A stretch of DNA of 21,326 nt from Intoshia linei. Taxonomy: Eukaryota; Orthonectida; Rhopaluridae. The DNA lies in the NCBI GenBank assembly GCA_001642005.1, contig LWCA01000657.1:1-21326 (forward strand), read 5' to 3'. Below are positions 1 to 9,346 of the stretch, in pieces. Under the pieces are notes generated by a model. The model made no database searches. It was given only the letters and a program-made list of their open reading frames with translations, and was not told where the DNA came from. The position numbers and the translations under genes were made by a program. How positions within the stretch are numbered: position 1 is the stretch's first letter; each line of letters starts with the position of its first letter.

Positions 1-7
1 TTTATAT

Positions 8-92
8 TTATTCAGTTTTCTCATTGGAATCTGTTTTTTTATCAATTCGGCGTTCATGATTCGCCCGACGATAATTTTGCGCCTCTTTATAG
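8..92 (-). other. Short coding-like fragment at the left edge
   Basis: On the minus strand a possible acceptor (TACAAATAG|C) is followed by 27 open codons (YKEAQNYRRANHERRIDK...) ending in TAA at 10-8. Its G+C content (CGTCGGGCG) is higher than that of the surroundings. It would join gene C exon 1 in phase, but it does not resemble exon 2 of A or B. It is probably part of a mobile element or unrelated gene. Confidence 0.25.
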
Positions 93-603
93 CTATTTGT
101 ATAAAAAATTTTTTATTTAAAATAATATTTCTAAAAAAATTGTCATATATTAGTTACTGTGAGCGATATATTGTTCAAAGCTTTAGAGGTGATGCCCCAG
201 GGTTTTTTAACAGTTGAGAGGTAAGATGGGGTGCAAATTGAATATTTTCAAAATTTTCATATGGTGGAAGGGTGCAATTTTGATATATAAATTCGTTCAC
301 ACCCCTAGTATACACGTGAAGGAGCCGTTTGAGTAGTAAATAAAAACCTAAATTTTACAGATATCTTTTATACACACATTTACATGTATATTCATGTTTA
401 AAATTTGATTTTAATTAGATTTAAACTAAAATAAATCAAAACTGGTTACATTGATTGATTACATTAACATTATGGAAACTCCATTTATATGAGTACAGTC
501 TAAAGTTTACACTGTTAACTTGTTTAACTGTTTAACTATTATCTTGAAGGTGGAATTTAGTCATATATCGCAGCCATATTGAACTCATAATTGTTTAAAT
601 TAT
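93..603. other. Intergenic or gene C intron sequence, mostly featureless
   Basis: No credible coding frame. It contains the short transposon-end-like repeat at 270-311 and a CCAGGGTTTTTTAAC string at 191-205 like hAT termini. The rest is A+T-rich sequence in which I see nothing. Confidence 0.4.
270..311. repeat. Short repeat ending CGTTCACACCCCTAGT, copy 1
   Basis: About 42 bp nearly identical to 10744-10784. Its reverse complement begins CTAGGGGTGTGAACGAATTT, which resembles hAT-type transposon termini. Probably the end of an old non-autonomous element. Confidence 0.55.
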
Positions 604-722
604 ACAATCCTTACTTATATAATATGCTTTGTCTGTGTGTGTTATCGTTTATTTCAATAACTACCAGTTTTAGAATTTTATAAAGTCCACATTTATATTA
701 CAGTTTTTTCTGAGGCTGTTAG
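604..722 (-). repeat. R1 repeat, terminal fragment
   Basis: Contains ATCCTTACTTATATAATATGC followed by TTATCGTTTATTTCAATAACTACCAGT and TTTATAAAGTCCACATTT, matching the left part of the long copy at 19235-19350. Only the terminal 115 bp or so are present, so it is a truncated copy. Confidence 0.7.
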
Positions 723-1068
723 TAAGATACATTTAAACCTACAACTAACAAATAACAACTACCTACAGATAACAATTGATTTTAAAATTCTTTACGCAAA
801 TGTTAACAAAACAAAATTAAGATGGAATAATTCTCACTTTAAAATAAAAAAGTAAGGTGATATGACGGTTCCACCTGAAACAAGTTTGGGAACCATTTCT
901 TTAAAGGATTGATAATAGTGAATAGTATGATTTTTAAGTTAGATTTTCAACTTTAATTAGTTTTTTATTAGAATAAAAATGTACCCTCAGCAGAGCTAGC
1001 TGATATTTGTACGTAGTACATACTCAGTAATATATATAAATATATAAATACACAGTCAACCTAATAAA
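718..1068 (-). mobile_element. R2 repeat, reverse copy (non-autonomous element)
   Basis: Runs from a TTAGTAAGATAC edge through AAAATTAAGATGGAATAATTC, GGTTCCACCTGAAACAAG and TTTGGGAACC to CAGAGCTAGC, GTACGTAGTACATA and ACAGTCAACCTA. It is the inverted counterpart of 2056-2404 and 10172-10510. The GTGGTTCCCAAA-like core is typical of hAT termini. No coding capacity. Confidence 0.6.
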
Positions 1069-1269
1069 TATATATAATTTTGTATTCATTCAATAACAAT
1101 CTGACTAATAGTGTATTAATTGGTTTAAACAGCGATTTCATGAGAAACTTTTAAATTTCAACTCAATGTATAAAAGAATTAAGTGTGTATATTCCACTTT
1201 AAATTTTAATTAATAGATATTATTTTGATAAATTACTGAACTTTACTATACTATATATTTAAAAATTAC

Positions 1270-1385
1270 CTTGGTTTATACATCCAATATAGTGTAATAT
1301 GGCTTTGTCCAATGTAATACCCAGAAACAGGCCAATAAATGAATAATATAAAAAAGATTTTTTGAAAACGACGAGTTATAAACAT
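1270..1385 (-). CDS. Gene C exon 1 (partial gene): signal peptide of a third class C receptor
   Basis: ATG at 1385-1383 opens 38 codons plus AG, ending CCAAG|GTAATTTTT, the same donor string as gene B exon 1. The N-terminus has two arginines and a hydrophobic core (FFILFIYWPVSG), a typical signal peptide, and ends ITLYWMYKP, aligned to VYWLFKP and VYWISRP. No homologue of exon 2 is found between 1268 and 1, so the remainder should lie beyond the left edge, unless this is an orphan exon. It starts only 131 bp after the stop codon of gene B. Confidence 0.72.
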
Positions 1386-1455
1386 TTCAAAGTAGCTAAT
1401 ACTTGAACACAAATATTTAAACATAATATTACATACAAACAAAAAAAATCAAATA

Positions 1456-1461
1456 TTTATT
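1456..1461 (-). promoter_or_regulatory. Candidate polyadenylation signal of gene B
   Basis: AATAAA on the minus strand, 56 nt past the stop codon of gene B and 71 nt before the ATG of gene C. Position is right for a poly(A) signal, but in DNA this A+T-rich the hexamer occurs often by chance. Confidence 0.35.
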
Positions 1462-1516
1462 TAGTATTTTAAAATTTTGTACATATCAATATTTAATTTT
1501 CTAAAAAATTTATATT

Positions 1517-2005
1517 TTAAAAGGGGTTACTTTGGGATTTTTTAGATACATGGAGAATGTATGAATTTTCGAGAACAATATTTTGAATATTTATAGTTTT
1601 TAGTACGTATATTTTTACCATTCCAAACGGAAATATTATAATCAAATTTAGTAAAATAACTTCAAATGTTATAACCATCGAATTTATGGTTGTATATGGA
1701 TAGTAGTATATAGTCAATACAGTGTAAATTGTTTCAAATAATGATGCCAATAATATTGCTCTGTAGATTAAATTACACTCATTCCAATTTACCGGAAATT
1801 TGCGAATTGGCGTTATGATAACAAGTAAAATTATTAGTATTGTTGGTAGCATCAATCTATTTACGTAAATTAGGATAGTATGTACTAACGTGGTTTTCAA
1901 TCTCGTACATGAATAATACAGACATTCAACTATATCATTAGTATATCTCTCTTTACGCAATTGTAGATCATTTCGTAGCATAAATATGCATAAACTAACA
2001 GCAAT
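1517..2005 (-). CDS. Gene B exon 5: end of TM4 to C-terminus
   Basis: Acceptor ATATTTTAG|ATTGCTGT, 24 nt before the ATG at 1981 exactly as in gene A, then open in phase 0 to TAA (residues 535-696). LYYSC (C567) in ECL2, FPVNWNE in ICL3 and IIIFPFGMVKIYV at the end of TM7 are conserved. The cytoplasmic tail is short. An R2 repeat copy begins about 50 bp upstream of the acceptor. Confidence 0.87.
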   Translation of the reverse strand: MAVSLCIFMLRNDLQLRKERYTNDIVECLYYSCTRLKTTLVHTILIYVNRLMLPTILIILLVIITPIRKFPVNWNECNLIYRAILLASLFETIYTVLTIYYYPYTTINSMVITFEVILLNLIIIFPFGMVKIYVLKTINIQNIVLENSYILHVSKKSQSNPF

Positions 2006-5000
2006 CTAAAATATATCTTTATGTACCTTATAGTATACAATGTATAATATAGTATACTAGGTTGACTGTTATGTACTACGTACAATCAGGACCTAGCTCT
2101 ACCGAGGGCACATTTTTGTTATACTTAAAAAATAAATTCACGTTGAAAATCTAATTTAAAAATCCTACTATTCACTATTATCAATCATTTAAAGGAGTGG
2201 TTCACAAATTTTTTTCAGGTGTTACTGTTTTTACTTTATTTTTAATATTATACACACATTCTGTCTAATAAATTAAAAAAATGGGATAACAATTGTTTTT
2301 AAAATTTTTTACGCAAACAAAAAATTAAGATGGAACAATTCACTATAAAGTAAAAAGTAATGTGAAATTCAAGTTTTTGAAACCAATCCTTTAAATGATT
2401 GATCAAAAATTTGACCCTGACCATAATAATATTGTATGTTGTTTATATACATTGTATGTAAAACATTTGTTAATTAATTGTATTAATACTAGACTTTTAA
2501 TTCCAATTTGCACTGCAAAATGGTATAATTTAATTATAATTAAAAAAAATATTGCCAACATTTGACTATTTGAAACAATTCCATATACATTTTATAGAAT
2601 AATTTGTATGTAATTGATGTATAACAGAGATAGAACCAGCAATACATGTTACCAACTGGTACGATTGCCAATATAAATATGAATATTATAATTATATCCA
2701 CTGTTTTTAGGGAAATGTCGACTTATATTTATATAGATTCTATATAAACAACGACATTCATGATAATTTAGCCATTACCAATTAACAAATATACGACTAA
2801 TGCGTTAATTAGCATGGTTACCAACAAAAACTGTTTTTGTAAACCTCAAAATCATCATAAGAAAATTTATAATATACTATGTCGTCATCACACTAAATTT
2901 CATATTTTCGCATACCACCTTGGTATTAATTAAAAAATTTTTCGAGGCAACGGGTTAATGTATATGTTATTGTCCGTTTAGAGTTTCATGACTCAATCAG
3001 TCATTTTGCCATTTCAGTCATTATGAATAATTTTCAATATTCATGATGCCAAAATCCACTTTTACCATCCCTTATGAGAAAAATTCACTTTCATGAACCA
3101 CTAAAAAAAATCCACATTAAATTAAAAAAAACTAAAATAGAAGCAGCTGGATTTTTCTGAATAAAAATTTTGATTAAACTATATAATCATCAAATATTAA
3201 GAAGATTAAAAAACGAGAAATAACAAAAGAAACTAGAAAATAAAGAGAGAATAAGACTAAACGACAAATAAAAATTTTTAAATTTAATTCTTGAAAATAA
3301 ATAGATAGACCTATTGTTTAATAATGGGTCACTGATAAATAAATTCAAATATTTGTCAAATCCAAATTTTTTAAGTTTGGGTGCAGTTGGATCATTGCTC
3401 AATAATATATCCTCAATAATATAATAATAATATTATATTTGTTTAAAATTAAGGTTTTACTGTTGTTAATTTTAACGTTACAATTAATAAAATGTTCCAT
3501 TTCAATAATTTGAAATAAATACAAAAAAGATAATTACAATAAATATTTCAAAATTTAAAAACAAACAATGTATTAATTTGTTTTAACGTCATAAAAAATT
3601 TTACAGATCTGATTTAATGGTAAAAATAATAGACTAATTTAGATAAATTGAAAATTTTACTAAGCTGCGTTAATAGGTATTTTCAAATTACAATCATAAA
3701 GAGTAATAAAAATGAACATGGAGTTAATAATAAAAAAATAAAAATGTGCAATAATTTACCAAATTAATTAATTATTTTGAGAAATAATAAAAATTTCAAA
3801 ATTTGTATAATTATACTATAATTGCCACTCCCCTGAAATTTGAATTATTTATTGCACAACACGTCATATCTTCAGTGCAGATTTTGCACTAAAATTATTT
3901 TTTTATAATAGCTATATACAATAGGGTGTCAATTATTTTGTGTTTTTTCTTAGGTGAGTAGTTTTAAATAGAACTAAAATCCTTTTTTTAAGCATAATGC
4001 AATAAAAAATTTTTTAACATAAAACCATGAATAAACATTATGTATCCATAATCTCCAGATATCCCGAAAAGTGAAAAAGTTATTTGACATTATATTTCAT
4101 TTTAATAAACATAAATACCCATGAGTAGGAATATATTCAGAAATTATTATTTCCCGTAAGGGTTGGTAAAGTGGATTTTTCCTTAAGGGTTGGTAAAAGT
4201 GAATTTTTTCCTTAAGGGTTGGTAAAGTGGATTTTTCCTTAAGGGTTGGTAAAGTGGATTTTTCCTTAAGGGTTGATAAAAGTGAATTTTTTCCTTAAGG
4301 GTTGGTAAAAGTGAATTTAAAAATAATGGATATTGAAAAAATGAACAAAAATTTTTCATAATGACTGAAACTCCAAACAGATGGTAAGTTACCATTGGTA
4401 ATATATATAATATGTAATATTTTATATATGATTTATAAATAATTACCAGAAATGGTACGGAAATTATACTAATATTGAAAACATTTTTGAGTAATCTAGT
4501 GTGGAGAATAATTTTATATCGATAATTGTATACTTTAACGGATAGTGCTACAATTAGAATAATGATACCATAATTATTAAAAAATGTAGCCATAATACAG
4601 GAATATTGCATACGTAAAGAGTATATTAATGTTGATATAATTCTTAATATACATCCAAAATTGATAAAAATATCAATTTCATAATGAGAACTTTTAATGT
4701 AGTGTTTATTTCGGTGTTTTAATAGAAAGTATATAGACATTATATGAAAAAATATCAATATAACAGAGTATGTTAAAAAGAGAACATTATATTCAACTGT
4801 TGAATTTTTACAATCTTGCAATAGTATACATGTACTTATATTTTTTGTATTTACAGATTTCACAGAGTAATATTCACCACATGAATAACATTTTTCATAT
4901 TGTGAACAATCTAAAATGTAATACAAGTTTTTATGTTTATTATAATAGTCATCATCTCCGTCTCAACTACATTAACATTATGGATGTAATTTTTAGTATT

Positions 5001-8000
5001 TATTTTTGAAATGTTTTGGTCCAAACACGGTTAAAGCCGTATGATGGTTTTATCAAAATAATGAAAAAAAAATATATTTTTTTGATCAATCAATGTTGAC
5101 GATTTAAATGTTAAAAACCCTATACAAAAATAATATATTAAAAATAAAATACAATCATTGCAATAAAGTATATTATATATCAGGGTTTCTCAAAGGAGGC
5201 GATTTAATTTTGAAAAAAAATTACATTTTTTTATTAACATCTTAATTTTCATTTATTTTATAGTTTTACGACTATTTTACGGGAATGTATGAAAATTATA
5301 ATTGTGCTACCATTTATATAATTTTGCATAAATTGAATCGAAAATATTACCCTGGCAAATGTGACAAACATTGTCAATATCCAACTTTCTTGTTCCATCA
5401 AAGCAGATAGGTTGACATAATTTCTGATATAAATTTGGAGTTAAGAACACGTCATCATAACCATTTCCATAAAAAATAAAATTTTTAATAGGTTTTGTAT
5501 TGTGATTGAAAAATATTTTATAAGATTGTCCAACAAATGTAGATTGTTTGTTTGTATATTTTTTAACATTTGATATAAAATTGCTATATAAATATTCATC
5601 AAATTTTATAGATTTTTTATAATTTTTTTCATCGTATTTTAAGTAAGTAATATTATATACTGCCAAGATTAATAGGTTGATATTATCCAAAACATGTATC
5701 CAATTGTCACTATTTTGTTGATGTGCATAAAATACACTACGACTATGAAAAATATTCCATTCCTGGGTAAATAGATCTGTAAAGATTAAAGTAACGTTGT
5801 CACTTGGGTCAATTAATTTTAATTTTTTTACAAAAGTTTTTATACAGACATCGGACAAAATTAGTAGTAAAAAATTTGCTGATGAAATTTCATAGTTTGA
5901 TAAATTTGATTCACTTTCTACTTGTACTGATCCTAATGCAATTGAGTAATCTAAAAACATGATGTATAAAGGCTTTAATTTATTTAAACTTTTTTGAACT
6001 TTTTAAATTTTAGTAGTATTAGGAAAGCTGTTGCAGAACTGAGCAAACTTGCTAATTTGACAATTAACTGTAAATCAAATGTTCGTGGAATAAAAAATTA
6101 TTTGGAAACTTTTGAATGTGTACTTATGACCGTTATTTTGCTTAAAATACAAAGACAAATTATGTTAATTTAATCTTAGAATGCACTGATTTAACATTAG
6201 ATGTTGAAAGGGATAACATCATTCAACTCAAGAAAAATATGTTGATATTAACTCTTTTACTGTCTGTGTATTCTGATATACACAGCATAATTTTGAAAAA
6301 CTTTATTCTTTTATTTTCACACATTTTCACATAGGTAATTTAAAAATAATACATGTTTGAATTAAAACATAAATTCCAGACGTGTGGTGGTGCATCATAA
6401 AATAGTATTACAGTGAAAGGGTTAAGAGATAAATGGGAGTTTATACTTGCAGAAGCACGTCTTATTGGAATTAGTGCAGATATTAAAATTATTTTTAAGA
6501 CTCAAAAAATGCGCAATCAAATTGAAAGTGATGTTTTTCTTATTATAATTGACTAGCTTGACTGTTTTTAAAACAAATTGAAAAAAATAAACTGTATAAC
6601 TAAACATGGAGAACAATATTATAAAGTTGTTACCACGTTTAAAAGCTCAAACGCCAATTTCCGTATAATATATATTACAATAAGTCTTATATAATCTGGA
6701 CATACTAGTTAATATTTATTTGTCTACCTCTCTGGAACTAAACCCCAGAAGTGACTAAAATTTAGACGATTAAACATAATTTTTCGCACATTTTAACTAT
6801 ATAGATTTTTTTAGTGTTGTACAGTGTTATTGAACAACAAATCAATGAGGTCAAATTTTAAAAGTATAAATGATATTGATTTGGTGGAAATTCGTTATAA
6901 TTATTTTTTTCAAAATTGTGTTAACTTTTAATATAAATAAATTACATTCAAAGCCTTATTGCCATAATGAAAAGGGATTAGTAGAAAGATTATACGTAAA
7001 ACACTCCGAATATTGCAATGATACACATGATAATTGGGATGATATAATAGATTATGTTTAAATAGGTACTATTTCATCAAAAAATGTATATAGTTCAGCC
7101 GAATTAACTATGGGTAATACATTGTTATTGTACTACTTTTGAATCACATTACGATTTGAATAATTTACACAATATTATTAAAATAAATAAAAACACCCAT
7201 CAATTGCGAATAAAGAAAAATTATGATAAAAGAATGCAATAAAATCTCAATCAAAACATTGGAATAAGTACACTGCAGTGTGCCCATTCCTTAATAAAAT
7301 AAAATGTATGTTACTCGAAAGAAGTTCATGCCAAGTCATTTCAAAGACTATGCTATAGATTAAACATGGAGGTGTAATAGCCTTGTTTATATTAAACTTA
7401 AAATAGTTAACAACTGTTCATTTCTACAATTACTTTCACTCTTAAAGTGTATTTTCATATTAAATTCTGATAAACCCTCTTTATATAATAATCAATATTA
7501 CACATTTTAATACTAATTTCTAAAATTGATTAATTTAGATTAGAGCAACCAAAAATTGATTAAATTTAGAGCAAGTTGATGACAAATTGCTTTAATATTC
7601 CAAGAAAGCAAGCTTTATATTTTATATAAAATTGTTAGGTTGGCAAGCAACTTTAGTTAATTACTAAAGAATTTAGATAGCAACTGGCAATTTCCTGGCT
7701 ATTTAAAATATTGATTCTTAATATTATTATTATTATTAATACAGTGAAAATTTTTTCATTTTTTTATGTCATGTAGAATGTACATTTGTATGATGCATAA
7801 TGCAAAAGCAATTAAATGTACAGCGTAGTTAAATTATTGTAAATATAGCTCACATTCCATTTTCTTCATACAAAAGAGAAAATTTTATTAAAAATGTCAT
7901 TTTTGTCGATAAACAGTTACTGTATTTAACGACAGATTGACAATGGTTGATCTAATTTGGATCCGATATTATTATATTTTTTTAATTTAATATTGATGTT

Positions 8001-8884
8001 TTTCCTGTATTTATGTTAAAAATACTTTTAAAAATTTTAATTGGTTAGAAATTGTAATGACTTCAAATTAATATGTAAATTTTTAATAAAAAAGAAATTA
8101 TAAATATCATGGGCACACAAATTTTGTAATAACATAAACAAACAAACATCATAGTTTAAACAGTTTTATAGTAAGTAGGTAGGAAAATTTCAGTATAAAA
8201 ATAATAAAATTTCATTTTTAATTATGTCTAATTAACTTAACAATTTCATATTAAATCAATAAATTATTAAAAATACATAAAATATACAGTATTAAGATAT
8301 TACTTGTTAGAGATTGCATATATGAATTAATTTCTGAAATTAAATCAATTTCATAAATCCCAGTAGTATAAATGACGGAAACATCGCTAGCCTTAGATTC
8401 AACGAGAAATTTACAAATAATTTCAGCCTGTTGTTTATTGGAAGCTGAAACACTAATAAAATTTAAATTATCAGCCATTTTTTCCAAGTGACTGAAAGAA
8501 ACTTCTGGTAAAATAACTGGATATTTCAAAAATTCCATAATTTTGATTAATTCTACAATATCATTAGTATAATTTGGTCCAACGATAATAACACATTTAT
8601 CTTTATATTTTTCATTATATTTTAAATTTATAATTCTGTTTAACTGATCACTAAGTTGATTTTCATGTGTGTGAGGATAATCAAAACAATAATTAAAATT
8701 TTCATTTTTAAAGCATCCCATTTCTATATCGTGACTAAAATTCAAATAATGATGTAATGAACTAATCTAAAAATTACCTTGGTTTGAATAACCAGTACAC
8801 AATTAAAGTACATTCTCCGAAATGACTTGCGCAAATTTTTAACAATAGTGATATAAATAATGCAGTAATTCTGCTTTCAACCAT
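1517..8884 (-). CDS. Gene B: divergent class C GPCR (mGluR-like), five exons, 696 aa
   Basis: Exons are 8884-8778, 8734-8304, 5950-5351, 4910-4447 and 2005-1517, with GT-AG introns of 43, 2353, 440 and 2441 bp; the joined frame is open to TAA. Layout matches gene A: signal peptide (1-20), short VFT (25-355), cysteine-rich linker ending CYSC at 387-390, and 7TM (about 420-668). Diagnostic residues are C484/C567 for the TM3-ECL2 disulfide, K505/E610 for the TM3-TM6 pair, and FPFGMVKIYV in TM7. Identity to gene A by hand count is about 56% in exon 2, 46% in exon 3, 38% in exon 4 and 40% in exon 5. This points to an old tandem duplication with both copies kept open, so both are probably functional. 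Ligand unknown. Its introns hold several transposon remnants. Confidence 0.87.
2056..2404 (+). mobile_element. R2 repeat, forward copy in intron 4 of gene B
   Basis: Begins ACTAGGTTGACTGTTATG, then GTACTACGTACAATCAGGACC, and contains a core with inverted ends: ATCATTTAAAGGAGTGGTTC near 2185 and AACCAATCCTTTAAATGAT near 2382. This inner inverted repeat suggests a miniature hAT-like element nested in, or forming part of, the R2 unit. Confidence 0.6.
2405..2970. other. Intron 4 of gene B, featureless stretch
   Basis: A+T-rich intronic DNA between the R2 copy and the inverted-repeat element at 2972-4383. I see no exon homologous to gene A, no coding frame and no repeat shared with the rest of the window. 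Confidence 0.4.
2972..4383. mobile_element. Inverted-repeat element with subterminal minisatellite (about 1.4 kb)
   Basis: The left end (GTCCGTTTAGAGTTTCA, then TTTCAGTCATTATGAA, then AAAATCCACTTTTACCATCC) recurs inverted at the right end (TGAAACTCCAAACAGAT, TTCATAATGACTGAAA, GGTAAAGTGGATTTTT). Imperfect arms of at least 100 bp thus flank about 1 kb of A+T-rich DNA. The only frame inside, 70 codons on the minus strand at 3190-3402, is unconvincing. I infer a non-autonomous DNA transposon in intron 4 of gene B; its right end lies about 60 bp from the donor of exon 4. Superfamily not determined. Confidence 0.5.
4153..4318. repeat. Minisatellite, six units of 27-29 bp
   Basis: Unit CCTTAAGGGTTGGTAAAGTG plus GATTTTT, alternating with a variant reading GGTAAAAGTGAATTTTTT. 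Six units are visible. Two or three degenerate inverted units sit in the opposite arm of the same element (3050-3118), so the array probably expanded from a subterminal motif of that element. Confidence 0.85.
4447..4910 (-). CDS. Gene B exon 4: rest of Cys-rich linker, TM1 to start of TM4
   Basis: Acceptor CATTTTAG|ATTGTTCA to donor TTTCTG|GTAATT, 464 nt as in gene A, ending in phase 0 (residues 381-534). It starts CSQYEKCYSC and contains SSHYEIDIFINFGC between TM1 and TM2, C484 at TM3, and VKVYNYR after TM3. The open frame continues past the donor into the minisatellite at 4153-4318, whose repeated PLRKNP translation is an artefact. Confidence 0.85.
4911..5350. other. Intron 3 of gene B with hAT-like terminus
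   Basis: 440-bp intron. At 5180-5205 it holds CAGGGTTTCTCAAAGGAGGC, which resembles a hAT terminal sequence. A related string (GGGTTCCCAAAGTAGGCG) lies in intron 3 of gene A near 14700. Otherwise featureless. Confidence 0.45.
5351..5950 (-). CDS. Gene B exon 3: VFT lobe II and start of Cys-rich linker
   Basis: Acceptor GTTTTTAG|ATTACTCA to donor CCAGG|GTAATA, 600 nt, phase 1 on both sides (residues 181-379). Shared landmarks with gene A are LSNYEISSANF, LIFTDLFTQEWNIF, FVGQSYKIFFNHN, LCQPICF and NVCHICQ. The ATG at 5960 lies inside the intron and is not a start. The section between NINLLI and FVG is the least conserved part between the two paralogues. Confidence 0.86.
6015..6555 (+). pseudogene. 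Degenerate hAT-type transposase fragment in intron 2 of gene B
   Basis: Plus-strand reading gives three coding-like pieces. 6015-6171 includes KAVAELSKLANLT and VRGIKNYLETFECVL; after a frame change, 6160-6335 has VNLILECTDLTLDVERDN; 6421-6552 has LRDKWEFILAEARLIGISADI. The order and spacing resemble the zf-MYM/DUF4371-type hAT transposase-like proteins common in insect genomes (a G-L-x-FEFVL helix, then S-x-DLS, then an EA..L segment). At least one frameshift and stops break it. It runs antisense to gene B. Family assignment is by pattern memory, so moderate. Confidence 0.45.
6556..8303. other. Rest of intron 2 of gene B
   Basis: No exon homologous to gene A was found. A 39-codon plus-strand piece ending DNWDDIIDYV (about 6945-7061) looks more protein-like than its surroundings and may be another remnant. 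7070-8300 is A+T-rich, with a few short frames that I cannot support. Confidence 0.3.
8304..8734 (-). CDS. Gene B exon 2: VFT lobe I
   Basis: The exon starts after GAATTTTAG and ends ACAA|GTAATA, 431 nt as in gene A. It encodes residues 37-179 with CVIIVGPNYTNDIVELIKI, YPVILPEVS, SASNKQQAEIICKFL and IYTTGIYEID in the order expected for lobe I of an mGluR-type VFT. Two cysteines near the start (C43, C52) are also present in gene A (C41, C50) and may pair. The residues matching rat mGluR1 Ser186 and Thr188 are Pro and Val here. Confidence 0.87.
8735..8777 (-). other. Intron 1 of gene B, only 43 nt
   Basis: GTAATTTTTAGATTAG...TTGAATTTTAG. Both ends align with the splice sites of gene A, and the removed length (43) is required to join the frames. 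This is near the lower size limit for insect introns. Confidence 0.75.
8778..8884 (-). CDS. Gene B exon 1: start codon and signal peptide
   Basis: The ATG at 8884-8882 is followed by 35 codons and AG, then donor CCAAG|GTAATT (phase 2). MVESRITALFISLLLKICAS is a good signal peptide: charged start, hydrophobic core, small residues at a plausible cleavage site. VYWLFKP at the end aligns with genes A and C. The split codon AG|T encodes Ser, as in gene A. Confidence 0.82.
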
Positions 8885-9346
8885 TTGAATACTGATATTT
8901 ATTTATGCAGAAATAAATACATTTGCGTATAAATTATTTACTTTTAATGTAAATATACATATTAAAAAAGATGGAAAATGAAATGCGAACATGTCAATCT
9001 TACAATTTACTGTACAGTATTATTATTATTCATAGGAATGGAAATTTTATTATTTGCGAGTATACAAAGATCTTGCGTTTAAATCTGGTATAGTTTAAGT
9101 TTAGGTTTAAATATACGGTCAATAAGACTGTTACTGATTGTAAAATTGAATGTATAATATGGATTCAATTTTTTATGGATTACAATTAATAAATGAATTG
9201 TTAGTTCTATTTAAATTTTGTGAAATATTTATATTTGGATGTAACAATTGTTTACTTAATTTTAGCTAAAGTATAATTTATTATCAGATTTCACAGAAAA
9301 ATGTCAAAATTAATTATTTTTTTTTTTATTTAATTATTTATGACTA
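8885..9346. other. Upstream region of gene B
   Basis: A+T-rich DNA between the start of gene B and the pogo-like element. It should include the promoter of gene B, but I see no convincing core motif that stands out from the base composition. Confidence 0.35.

Noticed and set aside
3190-3402. 70-codon minus-strand frame inside the inverted-repeat element
   Set aside because: Low-complexity, Phe/Leu/Ser-rich end and no homologous features; probably chance.
4153-4318. CRISPR-like array
   Set aside because: Units are directly adjacent without unique spacers, and the sequence is eukaryotic; it is a minisatellite.
4153-4446. C-terminal extension of gene B exon 4 with repeated PLRKNP peptide
   Set aside because: It is read-through past the phase 0 donor at 4446 into the minisatellite. 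Gene A uses the same donor position, and exon 5 completes TM4.
4770-5009. Plus-strand open frame of 79 codons
   Set aside because: It is the antisense shadow of gene B exon 4 and has no independent support.
6422-6616. Minus-strand open frame of 64 codons
   Set aside because: Antisense to the hAT-like remnant; composition is random-like.
8745-8745. Start of gene B at 8745 (TTG) and of gene A exon 2 at 18508 (GTG)
   Set aside because: Both frames continue upstream to a splice acceptor in the same place, and in-phase first exons with signal peptides were found at 8884 and 18929.
8735-8777. Hidden exon supplying the missing part of VFT lobe I
   Set aside because: Intron 1 of gene B is only 43 nt, so no such exon fits, and none with homology was seen in intron 1 of gene A.
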